From Halopseudomonas salegens (GTDB taxonomy: Bacteria; Pseudomonadota; Gammaproteobacteria; Pseudomonadales; Pseudomonadaceae): DNA of 64,000 nt. The translations under genes and the position numbers were made by a program. Position 1 is the stretch's first letter, and each line of letters opens with the position of its first letter. Below the pieces are notes generated by a model, which was not told the origin of the DNA, did not search any database, and saw only the letters and a program-made list of their open reading frames with translations. This document shows, piece after piece, positions 7,095-16,624 of the stretch. The stretch is from the NCBI RefSeq assembly GCF_900105655.1, contig NZ_LT629787.1, positions 2,914,001 to 2,978,000 of the forward strand, read 5' to 3'.

Positions 7095-8486
7095 TCAGGC
7101 AAAAATCTTGCCTGGATTCATAATCCCATTCGGGTCAAATACAGCCTTGACCGCTTTCATCACGGCAATTTCTTCCGGGCTGCGACTGTAATGCAGGTAG
7201 TCACGCTTGGTCATGCCCACGCCGTGCTCAGCGGAAATCGAGCCGTTGTATTTCTGCACGATCTCGAACACCCACTTGTTCACGCTGGCGCACTTGCCGA
7301 AGAACTCATCCTTGTCCATGCCTTCCGGCTTGAGGATATTCAGGTGCAGGTTGCCGTCACCGATATGGCCGAACCAGACGATCTCGAAGTCCGGGTAGTG
7401 TTCCGCGACGATGGCATCAATATCATGCAGGAAGGCCGGTACCTTGGCGACAGTGACCGAGATGTCATTCTTGTACGGCGTCCAGTGCGAGATGGTTTCC
7501 GAGATAAATTCGCGCAGCTTCCACAGGTTCTGCAATTGCTGGTCGCTCTGGCTCATCACCCCGTCCAGCACCCAACCCTGCTCCACGCAATGCTCAAATA
7601 TCTCCAGTGCCTGATTGGCGATATCCTCGTTCAGCGCCTCGAATTCCAGCAACGCATAGAAGGGGCACTCGGTGGCGAAGGGTGCCGGCACGTCGCCGCG
7701 AGCCATGATCTTGGCCATCGCCTTGTCAGAGAAAAACTCGAAGGCAGTCAGGTCCAGCTTGCTCTGGAAGGCGTGCAGCACCGGCATGATGGAATCGAAG
7801 TCGGCGGTGCCCAGCACCATGGCAGTCAGGTTCTTTGGCGCGCGCTCCAGGCGCATGGTCGCCTCGACCACAAAACCCAGGGTCCCTTCTGCGCCGATGA
7901 AGAGTTGGCGCAGATCATAGCCGGTCGCGTTCTTGATCAGGTCCTTGTTCAGCTCCAGCAGCTCGCCAGTGCCGGTGACCACTTTCAGGCCCGCCACCCA
8001 ATTACGCGTCATACCGTAGCGAATGACCTTGATACCGCCGGCATTGGTGCCGATATTGCCGCCAATGTTGCTTGAACCGGCCGAGGCAAAGTCGACTGGA
8101 TAATACAGCCCCTGCTCTTCGGCGAACTGCTGCAGTTGCGCCGTGACCACGCCGGGCTGACAGACCACGGTGCGGTCAAACTCATTGAAGGACACAATCT
8201 TGTTCATGTAATCGAAAGAGACCACAATTTCGCCGTTGGCGGCGACTGCGCCGGCGGACAGACCCGTGCGCCCGCCGGAAGGTACCAGGGCGACCTGATG
8301 CTGATTGGCGAAACGCACGATTGCCTGCACCTGCTCGGCATTTTTCGGGAACACGATAGCCAGCGGAGCGGGCGCAAAGTGCTTGGTCCAATCCTTGCCC
8401 CAATTATCCAGGGACTCGGGATCGGTGCGTACCTTGTCCGCATCAACCAGGGTTTTCAATTGCTCGATCAGGGCTTCGGGGGTCAT
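7095..8486 (-). CDS. D-2-hydroxyglutarate dehydrogenase-type FAD-linked oxidase
   Basis: A 463-residue FAD flavoprotein of the GlcD/D2HGDH family. The PCMH-type FAD domain shows PSGGRTGLSAGAV and IGGNIGTNAGG; the C-terminal FAD-oxidase domain has FGHIGDGNLHLN and SAEHGVGMTKRDY, including metal and substrate ligands of the family. It is divergent from serA. This pairing is functionally established in Pseudomonas: SerA reduces 2-oxoglutarate to D-2-hydroxyglutarate as a side reaction that pulls serine synthesis forward, and the dehydrogenase returns it to 2-oxoglutarate, passing electrons to an electron-transfer flavoprotein. The ATG at 8486 gives the usual length; a longer frame runs upstream without similarity. 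Confidence 0.9.
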   Translation of the reverse strand: MTPEALIEQLKTLVDADKVRTDPESLDNWGKDWTKHFAPAPLAIVFPKNAEQVQAIVRFANQHQVALVPSGGRTGLSAGAVAANGEIVVSFDYMNKIVSFNEFDRTVVCQPGVVTAQLQQFAEEQGLYYPVDFASAGSSNIGGNIGTNAGGIKVIRYGMTRNWVAGLKVVTGTGELLELNKDLIKNATGYDLRQLFIGAEGTLGFVVEATMRLERAPKNLTAMVLGTADFDSIMPVLHAFQSKLDLTAFEFFSDKAMAKIMARGDVPAPFATECPFYALLEFEALNEDIANQALEIFEHCVEQGWVLDGVMSQSDQQLQNLWKLREFISETISHWTPYKNDISVTVAKVPAFLHDIDAIVAEHYPDFEIVWFGHIGDGNLHLNILKPEGMDKDEFFGKCASVNKWVFEIVQKYNGSISAEHGVGMTKRDYLHYSRSPEEIAVMKAVKAVFDPNGIMNPGKIFA

Positions 8487-8701
8487 CAACCAGGCTCTCT
8501 CACAGAATTCATGCTGCCGATGAATAGAATTCGTGCAGCAATAAGCATCAAAAAGACAGATTATGCTAGCATACGCGGCTTCCGAAACAGGACGCTTTTG
8601 TGGCAATTCATGCCCGACAGCGTCGGCACTGCTTCATCGCAGCCGCCCGGAGCACTTAACCCGCGCCCCAGGCGCTACCAGTATTGCGGATACCACAGAC
8701 C

Positions 8702-9931
<1,230 letters not shown>

Positions 9932-9940
9932 CCGGACGTT

Positions 9941-9980
9941 CCGGTGCCGTCGCCAACCATCAGGCGAACGACGGCACCGG
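9941..9980 (+). terminator. Hairpin downstream of serA
   Basis: A perfect 12-base inverted repeat (CCGGTGCCGTCG at 9941–9952, CGACGGCACCGG at 9969–9980) with a 16-base loop begins ten bases after the serA stop. There is no T-run, so it is terminator-like rather than a textbook terminator. Its position argues against starts upstream of 10046 for the next gene. Confidence 0.6.
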
Positions 9981-10045
9981 CCTGTCATCTCGTAGAAACC
10001 TGGCGCTGGTTTAATGACGACTTCGTTCACAGCCAGTCGCTTACC

Positions 10046-11350
10046 ATGTCCAGCAACAAGACCCTCGCCGACCTGTGCCACAGCGTTGATCCGCTGAGTG
10101 CGGAACTGACCATCAACGATGTCGCCGACCGCCTGCTTGAGCCGGCTTACAAAGGCTTCCTCTCACTCCCCGTAGTGGATGCCGACAACCGCCCCCTGGG
10201 CCTGGTCAGTCGCTATCGCCTGCAGAACATCTTCATGCAGCGCTTTGGCCGCGACCTGTGGGGCCGGCACCCGGTGACAGAGGCCAGCAACCCGGATTCA
10301 CTGATCATCAAGGCAAGTACGGCACTGGATCGTGCAGCCAATATCATCACGGGCCAGCTGCAGTATCCGATTACCGAGGACTTCATCCTGGTGGACGGCG
10401 ACGGCCGTTATCTAGGACTGGGGACGGTGATGGACCTGTTGCGCGCCATGGAACACCGCATTGAGCAGCGCAACCAGGCGCTGCAACAGGCGCTCAAGCA
10501 GCTCAAGCAATCGCAAAGCCATCTGGTCCAGGCAGAAAAAATGGCCTCGCTCGGGCAAATGGTCGCCGGTGTAGCCCACGAGCTGAATACCCCCTTGGGC
10601 TACATAAAAAACAACGTGCAACTACTGGGCGATCTGGTCAGGCCGGTGCTGGAGCTGGCTGACCAGCAAGATCATCTGATGCAGCTGCTCAATGACCCCC
10701 AAGCCAGTGACGAACAACTCGCCGAGTCCTTTGCCGCCACCCGCGTAGCGGCCGATGCCGCCGCGCCGGCGCAATTGGCGGAAGATCTGGGGCCATTGCT
10801 TGAAGATACTCAGTTCGGGCTTGAGCAAATCGCCGAACTGGCCATCAGCCTGAAGGATTTTGCCCGGCTGGATCGCGCCATGACCGAAGCTGTTGATCTC
10901 AATGAGTGCGTCCACAACGCCTTGGTCATTGCCCGCAATGTGCTCAAGGACAACGCTGAAGTGATCACCCGGCTTGGCGATCTGCCGGTAATTACCTGCA
11001 CCCCTTCGCAGATCAACCAGGTGCTGCTCAACCTTCTGACCAACGCCGCCCAGGCCATGGAGCGGCCGGGGCAAATCCTGATACGCACCTGGTCAGAGCA
11101 GGATCAGGTTCACCTGTCGGTACAGGACAATGGGCGCGGCATACCCGAAGCCGCACAAAAAAGAATTTTCGACCCCTTCTTTACCACCAAGAGTGTTGGC
11201 CAGGGCACCGGACTGGGGCTTTCGATCTGTTATCAGATCATTCGCGACCACGGCGGCCGCATCCGTTTCAAGTCCGAACCCGGACGCGGCACGCGCTTTC
11301 TCATCAGCTTGCCCATAAGTCAGGACCTGGCCCTGTCAAGGAGCGCCTGA
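10046..11350 (+). CDS. Soluble sensor histidine kinase with N-terminal CBS pair
   Basis: A 434-residue kinase without membrane segments. Residues 15–135 form a CBS-like pair (FLSLPVVDADNRPLGLVS and EDFILVDGDGRYLGLGTVMD), followed by a coiled coil, a phospho-acceptor region with GVAHELNTPLGY (H178), and a HATPase domain with NDNGRGIP-type N and G boxes and GTGLGLSICYQI. CBS pairs usually bind adenine nucleotides, so an energy or nucleotide input is plausible. It is one base from the response regulator that follows, so the two are almost certainly partners. The start is uncertain: the ribosome-binding site is weak and the frame stays open to 9944, but that segment overlaps the serA hairpin. Confidence 0.88.
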   Translation: MSSNKTLADLCHSVDPLSAELTINDVADRLLEPAYKGFLSLPVVDADNRPLGLVSRYRLQNIFMQRFGRDLWGRHPVTEASNPDSLIIKASTALDRAANIITGQLQYPITEDFILVDGDGRYLGLGTVMDLLRAMEHRIEQRNQALQQALKQLKQSQSHLVQAEKMASLGQMVAGVAHELNTPLGYIKNNVQLLGDLVRPVLELADQQDHLMQLLNDPQASDEQLAESFAATRVAADAAAPAQLAEDLGPLLEDTQFGLEQIAELAISLKDFARLDRAMTEAVDLNECVHNALVIARNVLKDNAEVITRLGDLPVITCTPSQINQVLLNLLTNAAQAMERPGQILIRTWSEQDQVHLSVQDNGRGIPEAAQKRIFDPFFTTKSVGQGTGLGLSICYQIIRDHGGRIRFKSEPGRGTRFLISLPISQDLALSRSA

Positions 11351-11351
11351 A

Positions 11352-12275
11352 ATGACCCAACCCATCCGCATCATGTTTGTTGACGACGAAGAACGCATTT
11401 TGCGCAGCCTGGCCTTGCAGTTTCGGCGCCACTACCAGGTGCTGACCGAGTCCAACCCGCTGCGAGCCTTGCAACGACTGCAGCAGGAACCCGTTGATAT
11501 CATTGTCAGCGATCAGCGCATGCCGCAGATGAGTGGCAGCCAACTGCTTGCCCAGGTTCAGGAACGCTACCCGCAGACCTTGCGAATTCTGCTCACGGGT
11601 TACTCCGACCTGGACGCCGCCGTGGATGCGCTCAATAGCGGTGGTATTTTCCGCTACCTGACCAAACCCTGGGATCCGCAGGCAATGGCGGGAACATTGC
11701 GCCAGGCCGCTCAACTGGTGCATGAGCAACGCTCACTCGGGGTCCCTACCAGACCGCAGGTGCCCGCAAATGCAGTGCGCCAGCCTTCCCTGCTGCTGCT
11801 GGACCCTGATCCTGACACGGTCAGGCACACCAGCGAACTCTGCCGCAACTGTGGCATTCTGATGCATCAGGCACACAGCCTGAACGAAGCACTCGACCTG
11901 TTGAACGACCAGCCACTGGATATTCTGGTCAGCGACATTCGCCTGCGCAATGAAGACATGCGCCCACTGCTGATGAGCCTGGCCCAGGCCCATCCGCGCA
12001 TGCTGAGCATTATTATCACGCCCTTCCAGGACACTCAGGTATTGCTCAAACTGATCAATCAGGCACAGATTTTCCGCTACCTGCCCAAGCCGATTCGCAG
12101 CGGCATGTACGAGCGCGCCATTCGCACGGCAGCCGACAAGGCGAGGCATTGGCAAAACCAGCCACAGCACCGGGTCCAGCGGGCCGCGGAAATCCCCGAC
12201 CTGGCTGCCGAACAAAGCCTGGTCGGCAATCTGCTGGGCCGCCTGGGTCGTTTGCGACAGCGGCTGATTGCCTGA
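11352..12275 (+). CDS. Response regulator with two receiver domains and no output domain
   Basis: A 307-residue protein with two CheY-like receiver domains. The first (1–125) has acidic pair DDE at 11–13, phospho-acceptor D54 in VSDQRMP, and K105 in TKPW. The second (145–265) has D151 and D153, D195 in VSDIRLR, T223 and K246 in PKPI, so both appear phosphorylatable. Only about 40 residues follow, ending in an Arg/Leu-rich helix; there is no DNA-binding, GGDEF or HD-GYP domain. It probably acts through protein contact or as a phosphate relay with the adjacent kinase. Its stop codon directly abuts that of the convergent oxygenase. Confidence 0.88.
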   Translation: MTQPIRIMFVDDEERILRSLALQFRRHYQVLTESNPLRALQRLQQEPVDIIVSDQRMPQMSGSQLLAQVQERYPQTLRILLTGYSDLDAAVDALNSGGIFRYLTKPWDPQAMAGTLRQAAQLVHEQRSLGVPTRPQVPANAVRQPSLLLLDPDPDTVRHTSELCRNCGILMHQAHSLNEALDLLNDQPLDILVSDIRLRNEDMRPLLMSLAQAHPRMLSIIITPFQDTQVLLKLINQAQIFRYLPKPIRSGMYERAIRTAADKARHWQNQPQHRVQRAAEIPDLAAEQSLVGNLLGRLGRLRQRLIA

Positions 12276-12911
12276 TCAGCGCAGCAAGGGATTGTCCGGT
12301 CGGCGACGAAACCAGCCCACCAGACTGGCGCGGTCGCAACGCGCCGGCAGCACTTCATGTTCGATCAGGTCACTGAGAAAGACCACCAACGTGCCCGCAC
12401 GGGGGGCAACATCACGCACACCTTCCGGCAAATACAGTCGCAGCTCGCCACCATCACCGGGTTGCCATTGCTGGTTGAGGTAACTGACCACAGACACCGT
12501 GCGCAGAGGGTTGTCCTGGAAACGATCCAGATGCCGCTCATAGCCAGCACCCGGCGGGTACAGGGCATAATGGGTTTCAAAGGTATCCAGACCGAGAAAC
12601 AGACTGCGGTTGAGCGTCAATCGCAACACATCCATCCACAGCAAATAGTCATCCTGGGCTGCATGTGGCGGGCAGTCATCCAGCCACCGCGTGTAATCAC
12701 CGCGTCGCTCGGGGACCACCTGCTGTTCGCTGCCGCGGCCAATGGCTGCCGGCGTCAGATCATCCGCCTGCCACAGAGCACGACATTGCCCTGCCAACTG
12801 AGCAACCAGCGCGTCAGGCAGCGAATCGGCCAGCACCGACCAACCACGCGCCACCAGATCATCCGCCACCACCTGAAAAGGTTCGGGCAACGGCACCGAC
12901 ACTTCTGTCAT
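12276..12911 (-). CDS. 2OG-Fe(II) oxygenase family protein
   Basis: A 211-residue protein with the double-stranded beta-helix iron site of prolyl-4-hydroxylase-like dioxygenases: H127 and D129 in ERHLDRF, H185 in IEHEVLP, and the 2-oxoglutarate-binding R195 in DRASLVGWF. YLNQQWQPGDGGELRLY and GTLVVFLSD are typical of the PKHD-like group. It would use oxygen and 2-oxoglutarate to hydroxylate a protein or small substrate; the target is not evident. Similar single-domain proteins are widespread in Pseudomonas. The ATG at 12911 is chosen from the domain start. Confidence 0.85.
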   Translation of the reverse strand: MTEVSVPLPEPFQVVADDLVARGWSVLADSLPDALVAQLAGQCRALWQADDLTPAAIGRGSEQQVVPERRGDYTRWLDDCPPHAAQDDYLLWMDVLRLTLNRSLFLGLDTFETHYALYPPGAGYERHLDRFQDNPLRTVSVVSYLNQQWQPGDGGELRLYLPEGVRDVAPRAGTLVVFLSDLIEHEVLPARCDRASLVGWFRRRPDNPLLR

Positions 12912-13043
12912 CCTGCAATCTCGTATCAGCAAGCAATTGGAAGGCTCCGCACCCGGGCGGAGGTACTCACTCAAACACCCGGAGGATGGGCGTCTTCTTC
13001 GCGGCAACGGGCATTGCCTGCAGCGATGCATTTTAAGAAGCAA

Positions 13044-13085
13044 GCCCGGTCAGCGACAAGCTTTTAATTCACTATCTGACCGGGC
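13044..13085 (-). terminator. Hairpin downstream of the alpha/beta hydrolase gene
   Basis: A perfect 10-base inverted repeat (GCCCGGTCAG / CTGACCGGGC) around an AT-rich 22-base loop, read on the minus strand just after the stop at 13097 and followed by TTGCTTCTTAAAA. Likely terminator of the hydrolase gene. Confidence 0.55.
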
Positions 13086-13096
13086 GCTACTGCAGC

Positions 13097-14029
13097 TCAG
13101 GTGTGCAGTCGTGCGTCCAGCCATTGCAGGTATTGCGCACGCATCGAGGCTTGTTCATTGGCCAGGTGATGACGAGCGCCGGGCAGGTACAGCAGCTGTG
13201 GCTGGGCAAACTTGTCGGCAAGGACCTGCATATTGTGTTGCCAGTCGACGGTATTGTCGTCCTGCCCCTGGATGATCAGCGGCGAATACACAGACTCCCC
13301 GGCCTGTTCGATGCGCGGAATCCAGGCATCCAACGCCTGCACCCAGGCCACCGGCAAGACCTTCGGCTGCAGCGGATCACGGGTGCGAACAAAATCGAGG
13401 AACGCCTGATCGGTAGAGTTCTCGGTAAAGCGCCTACCCAGTTGACGCACCATGCCACCGAGCATGCGCAAGCCCATTTGTGACAACAGCCATTGCCTGG
13501 GCCGCACCAGCGGGGCCATAAGAATGGTCTGACCGACTTGCTCCGGCACCGGACCATGCAGCAAACGGTCGACCAGAATACCACCCCCGGTGCTTTGCCC
13601 GAGCAGATGCCAGGGCTCTGGCAAGGCCCATACCTGCGCCTGTGCAAAGGCCGCATCCAACGCCGTCTGGTAACTGAGAAAACAATCAATGCTGGCACGC
13701 TCACCGGATGACAGGCCATGTCCGGGCAGATCCATACCGAGCACGGCCAGCTGCTGATCCAGCGCCCACTCAATCACATGCCGGTAGAGCCCCATGTGAT
13801 CATAATAGCCGTGCAAAATAAGCAGCGTGCCGCGCGGCTGCGCTGGTCGCCAGACCTGCAAGGCCAGATCAAAGCCTTCAATGGGTACCCGCCCGAGGTG
13901 CTGCTGGGCACGGTCGGAGAAATCAATGCCGTAATAGCCCGCATACCTCAACCCCAGGGCATCCAGCGGCCGCCCCGGCTCCAACAGCGGCAAGTCGGTA
14001 ACAAGTTGATGCAGTAACGCCTGATCCAT
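13097..14029 (-). CDS. Alpha/beta hydrolase, lysophospholipase/monoacylglycerol lipase type
   Basis: A 310-residue serine hydrolase. The oxyanion-hole motif LILHGYYDHMG is at 70–80, the DLPGHGLSSGER signature at 100–111 is characteristic of the Hydrolase_4 (monoacylglycerol lipase-like) family, the nucleophile S146 lies in GQSTGGG, and the late aspartate and histidine are expected in IIQGQDDNTVDW and LPGARHHLANE. No signal peptide is visible, so it is cytoplasmic. It probably hydrolyses lysophospholipids or other long-chain esters; the real substrate is unknown. Transcribed alone, divergent from glcB. Confidence 0.85.
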   Translation of the reverse strand: MDQALLHQLVTDLPLLEPGRPLDALGLRYAGYYGIDFSDRAQQHLGRVPIEGFDLALQVWRPAQPRGTLLILHGYYDHMGLYRHVIEWALDQQLAVLGMDLPGHGLSSGERASIDCFLSYQTALDAAFAQAQVWALPEPWHLLGQSTGGGILVDRLLHGPVPEQVGQTILMAPLVRPRQWLLSQMGLRMLGGMVRQLGRRFTENSTDQAFLDFVRTRDPLQPKVLPVAWVQALDAWIPRIEQAGESVYSPLIIQGQDDNTVDWQHNMQVLADKFAQPQLLYLPGARHHLANEQASMRAQYLQWLDARLHT

Positions 14030-14212
14030 TGAATGACCACTCTAAAAAGCCCAACTAGCGGCAACAGATCAGCGGCTAGCGCAAGGCGCACAGAATTCCA
14101 TGCTTTGGGCATGATTTGCAACCGATCATCGTGTAACATGCTGCATCGCTAAATACCACGTCCAAATGCGCCAGTTCACGCGGCGCAACCTGCTCATACT
14201 GTGAGGGTTTTC

Positions 14213-16390
14213 ATGACTGAACGCGTACAAGTCGGCAGCCTGCAAGTTGCCAAGGTGCTCCACGACTTTATCAACGATCACGCCATTCCGGGCAGCGGCG
14301 TCGACGCCAAGGCTTTCTGGAGCGGCTTTGAAGCCCTGATCACTGACCTGGCGCCAAAGAACAAGGCTCTGCTGGCCAAGCGCGACGACCTGCAAGCCCA
14401 GATTGACGCCTGGCATCAGGCGCGAGCCGGTCAGGCGTTCAACTTCCCCGAGTACAAGGCTTTCCTGCAAGACATCGGCTATCTGCTGCCCGAGCCGGCT
14501 GACTTCCAGGCCACCACCGAGAATGTCGACGAAGAGATTGCCCAGCTGGCTGGCCCGCAGTTGGTTGTTCCGGTGATGAACGCCCGCTTTGCCCTGAATG
14601 CGGCCAATGCCCGCTGGGGTTCACTGTATGATGCCCTCTACGGGACCGACGCCATTTCCGAAGCCGATGGCGCTACCAAGGGCCCGGGTTACAACGAAAT
14701 CCGTGGTGACAAGGTCATCGCCTATGCCCGCGCCTTTCTTGATGAGGCGGCACCGCTGGCCACAGGTTCCCATGTTGACTCCATCGCCTATGTCATCGAC
14801 AACGGGCAACTGCAAGTCAGCCTGAAGGATGGCAGCCACACGGGCCTGCAGGACCCGAACAGGTTCGTTGGCTACGTCGGCAACCCGTCCAATCCCGATG
14901 GCATACTGCTGAAAAACAACGGCCTGCATTTCGAAATCCAGATCGACCCGTCCAGCAATGTCGGCCAGACCGATGCAGCCGGGGTCAAGGACATCCTCAT
15001 GGAGTCCGCACTGACCACCATCATGGACTGTGAAGATTCGGTAGCCGCCGTCGATGCCGACGACAAGACCGTTGTTTACCGCAACTGGCTCGGCCTGATG
15101 AAAGGTGATCTGGCGGAAAACGTCAGCAAGGGCGGCAGCAGCTTCACCCGCACCATGAACCCGGACCGGGAATACACCGCCGCCGACGGTTCAACGCTGA
15201 CCCTGCACGGTCGCTCACTGCTGTTTGTGCGCAATGTGGGTCACCTGATGACCAATAACGCCATTCTCGACAAGGACGGCAACGAGGTCCCCGAAGGCAT
15301 CATGGACGGCGCGGTTACCAGCCTGATTGCCCTGCACAACCTGAATGGCAATACCGCGCGCAAGAACACCCGCACCGGTTCGGTCTATATCGTCAAGCCG
15401 AAAATGCATGGTCCGGAAGAAGTCGAATTCACCACCGAACTCTTCGGCCGCGTGGAAGACATGCTGGGCATGACCCGCAACACGCTGAAAGTCGGCATCA
15501 TGGATGAAGAGCGCCGCACCACCATCAACCTGAAAGCCTGCATCAAGGCTGCCAGTGAGCGCGTGGTCTTCATCAATACCGGCTTTCTCGATCGTACCGG
15601 TGATGAAATCCATACCTCGATGGAAGCCGGCGCCTTTATCCGCAAGGGCGACATCAAGGGCGCCGTATGGATTGGTGCCTACGAAAACAGCAACGTCGAC
15701 ATCGGCCTGGCTACCGGCCTCAAGGGTCGCGCGCAGATCGGCAAGGGCATGTGGGCCATGCCCGATCTGATGGCGGCCATGCTGGAACAGAAAATCGGCC
15801 ACCCGATGGCGGGCGCCAATACTGCCTGGGTACCCTCCCCGACAGCCGCTACCCTGCACGCCATGCACTACCACAAGGTGAATGTCGCCGAACGCCAGAA
15901 TGAACTGGCCAAGCGCACGCCGGCATCCGTGGATGACATCCTGACCATTCCGCTGGCGGAAAACACCAACTGGAGTGCCGAAGAAATCCAGCAGGAACTG
16001 GACAACAACGTTCAGGGCATTCTGGGTTACGTTGTACGCTGGATTGATCATGGTGTTGGTTGTTCCAAGGTACCGGATATCAACGATATCGGCCTGATGG
16101 AAGACCGTGCCACCCTGCGTATCTCCAGCCAACATATCGCCAACTGGCTGCGTCATGGCATCTGCACCGAAGAGCAGGTAATGGAGACCTTCAAACGCAT
16201 GGCTCCGGTGGTTGACCGGCAGAATGCCAATGACCCGGACTACCTGCCGATGGCGCCGGACTTCGCTGACAGCGTCGCCTTCCAGGCCGCCGTCGAACTG
16301 TGCATCGAAGGCTGCAAACAACCCAACGGTTACACCGAGCCGGTTCTGCATCGCCGCCGCCGCGAGTTCAAGGCCAAACACGGCCGCTGA
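14213..16390 (+). CDS. glcB: Malate synthase G
   Basis: A 725-residue enzyme that condenses glyoxylate with acetyl-CoA to give malate in the glyoxylate shunt. The length and sequence match the large monomeric G isoform (E. coli GlcB 723, P. aeruginosa 725), with conserved blocks [38 protein letters not shown] sequence and [12 protein letters not shown]. The ATG at 14213 is preceded by GAGGG at good spacing; a GTG at 14201 is in frame but lacks a site. A strong terminator follows. It stands alone, not in a glycolate operon. Confidence 0.97.
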   Translation: MTERVQVGSLQVAKVLHDFINDHAIPGSGVDAKAFWSGFEALITDLAPKNKALLAKRDDLQAQIDAWHQARAGQAFNFPEYKAFLQDIGYLLPEPADFQATTENVDEEIAQLAGPQLVVPVMNARFALNAANARWGSLYDALYGTDAISEADGATKGPGYNEIRGDKVIAYARAFLDEAAPLATGSHVDSIAYVIDNGQLQVSLKDGSHTGLQDPNRFVGYVGNPSNPDGILLKNNGLHFEIQIDPSSNVGQTDAAGVKDILMESALTTIMDCEDSVAAVDADDKTVVYRNWLGLMKGDLAENVSKGGSSFTRTMNPDREYTAADGSTLTLHGRSLLFVRNVGHLMTNNAILDKDGNEVPEGIMDGAVTSLIALHNLNGNTARKNTRTGSVYIVKPKMHGPEEVEFTTELFGRVEDMLGMTRNTLKVGIMDEERRTTINLKACIKAASERVVFINTGFLDRTGDEIHTSMEAGAFIRKGDIKGAVWIGAYENSNVDIGLATGLKGRAQIGKGMWAMPDLMAAMLEQKIGHPMAGANTAWVPSPTAATLHAMHYHKVNVAERQNELAKRTPASVDDILTIPLAENTNWSAEEIQQELDNNVQGILGYVVRWIDHGVGCSKVPDINDIGLMEDRATLRISSQHIANWLRHGICTEEQVMETFKRMAPVVDRQNANDPDYLPMAPDFADSVAFQAAVELCIEGCKQPNGYTEPVLHRRRREFKAKHGR

Positions 16391-16406
16391 TCCCGCAACA
16401 ACCCAG

Positions 16407-16441
16407 AGCCCCGGCCAGCCTAGCTGCCCGGGGCTTTTTTG
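16407..16441 (+). terminator. Rho-independent terminator of glcB
   Basis: An 8-base stem (AGCCCCGG / CCGGGGCT) with a 13-base loop is followed by TTTTTT, starting 17 bases after the glcB stop. Confidence 0.9.
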
Positions 16442-16470
16442 TGCTCTGGGCAAGGCGCCGAACAAAAAAG

Positions 16471-16519
16471 GAATGAATGTTCGGTTTTTATTGACTGCGT
16501 TAGCGCGCCTGACTAGTGT
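16471..16519 (+). promoter_or_regulatory. Candidate promoter and operator of the lipoprotein hydrolase
   Basis: TTGACT (16491–16496) and TAGTGT (16514–16519) are separated by 17 bases. Just upstream, GAATGAATGTTCGGTT (16471–16486) matches 12 of 16 bases of the perfect palindrome at 54353–54368 in front of the other large lipoprotein gene. A shared TetR-type regulator is possible but unproven. Confidence 0.4.
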
Positions 16520-16624
16520 AGAGACGCGCTCAAAAATGAGCCGCTTGGACAGATGGGACCACCCCTGGTGCACTTACCCCCTTTGATCCAGTCATATCCA
16601 GAATAAGAAATGGAGATAAACCTC

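Noticed and set aside
7071..8075. A 334-codon plus-strand frame opposite the D-2-hydroxyglutarate dehydrogenase
   Set aside because: Antisense shadow of a fully conserved flavoprotein; no start signal or family match.
15215..16573. A 452-codon minus-strand frame over the end of glcB
   Set aside because: It is antisense to malate synthase G, crosses the glcB terminator and shows no recognisable domain.
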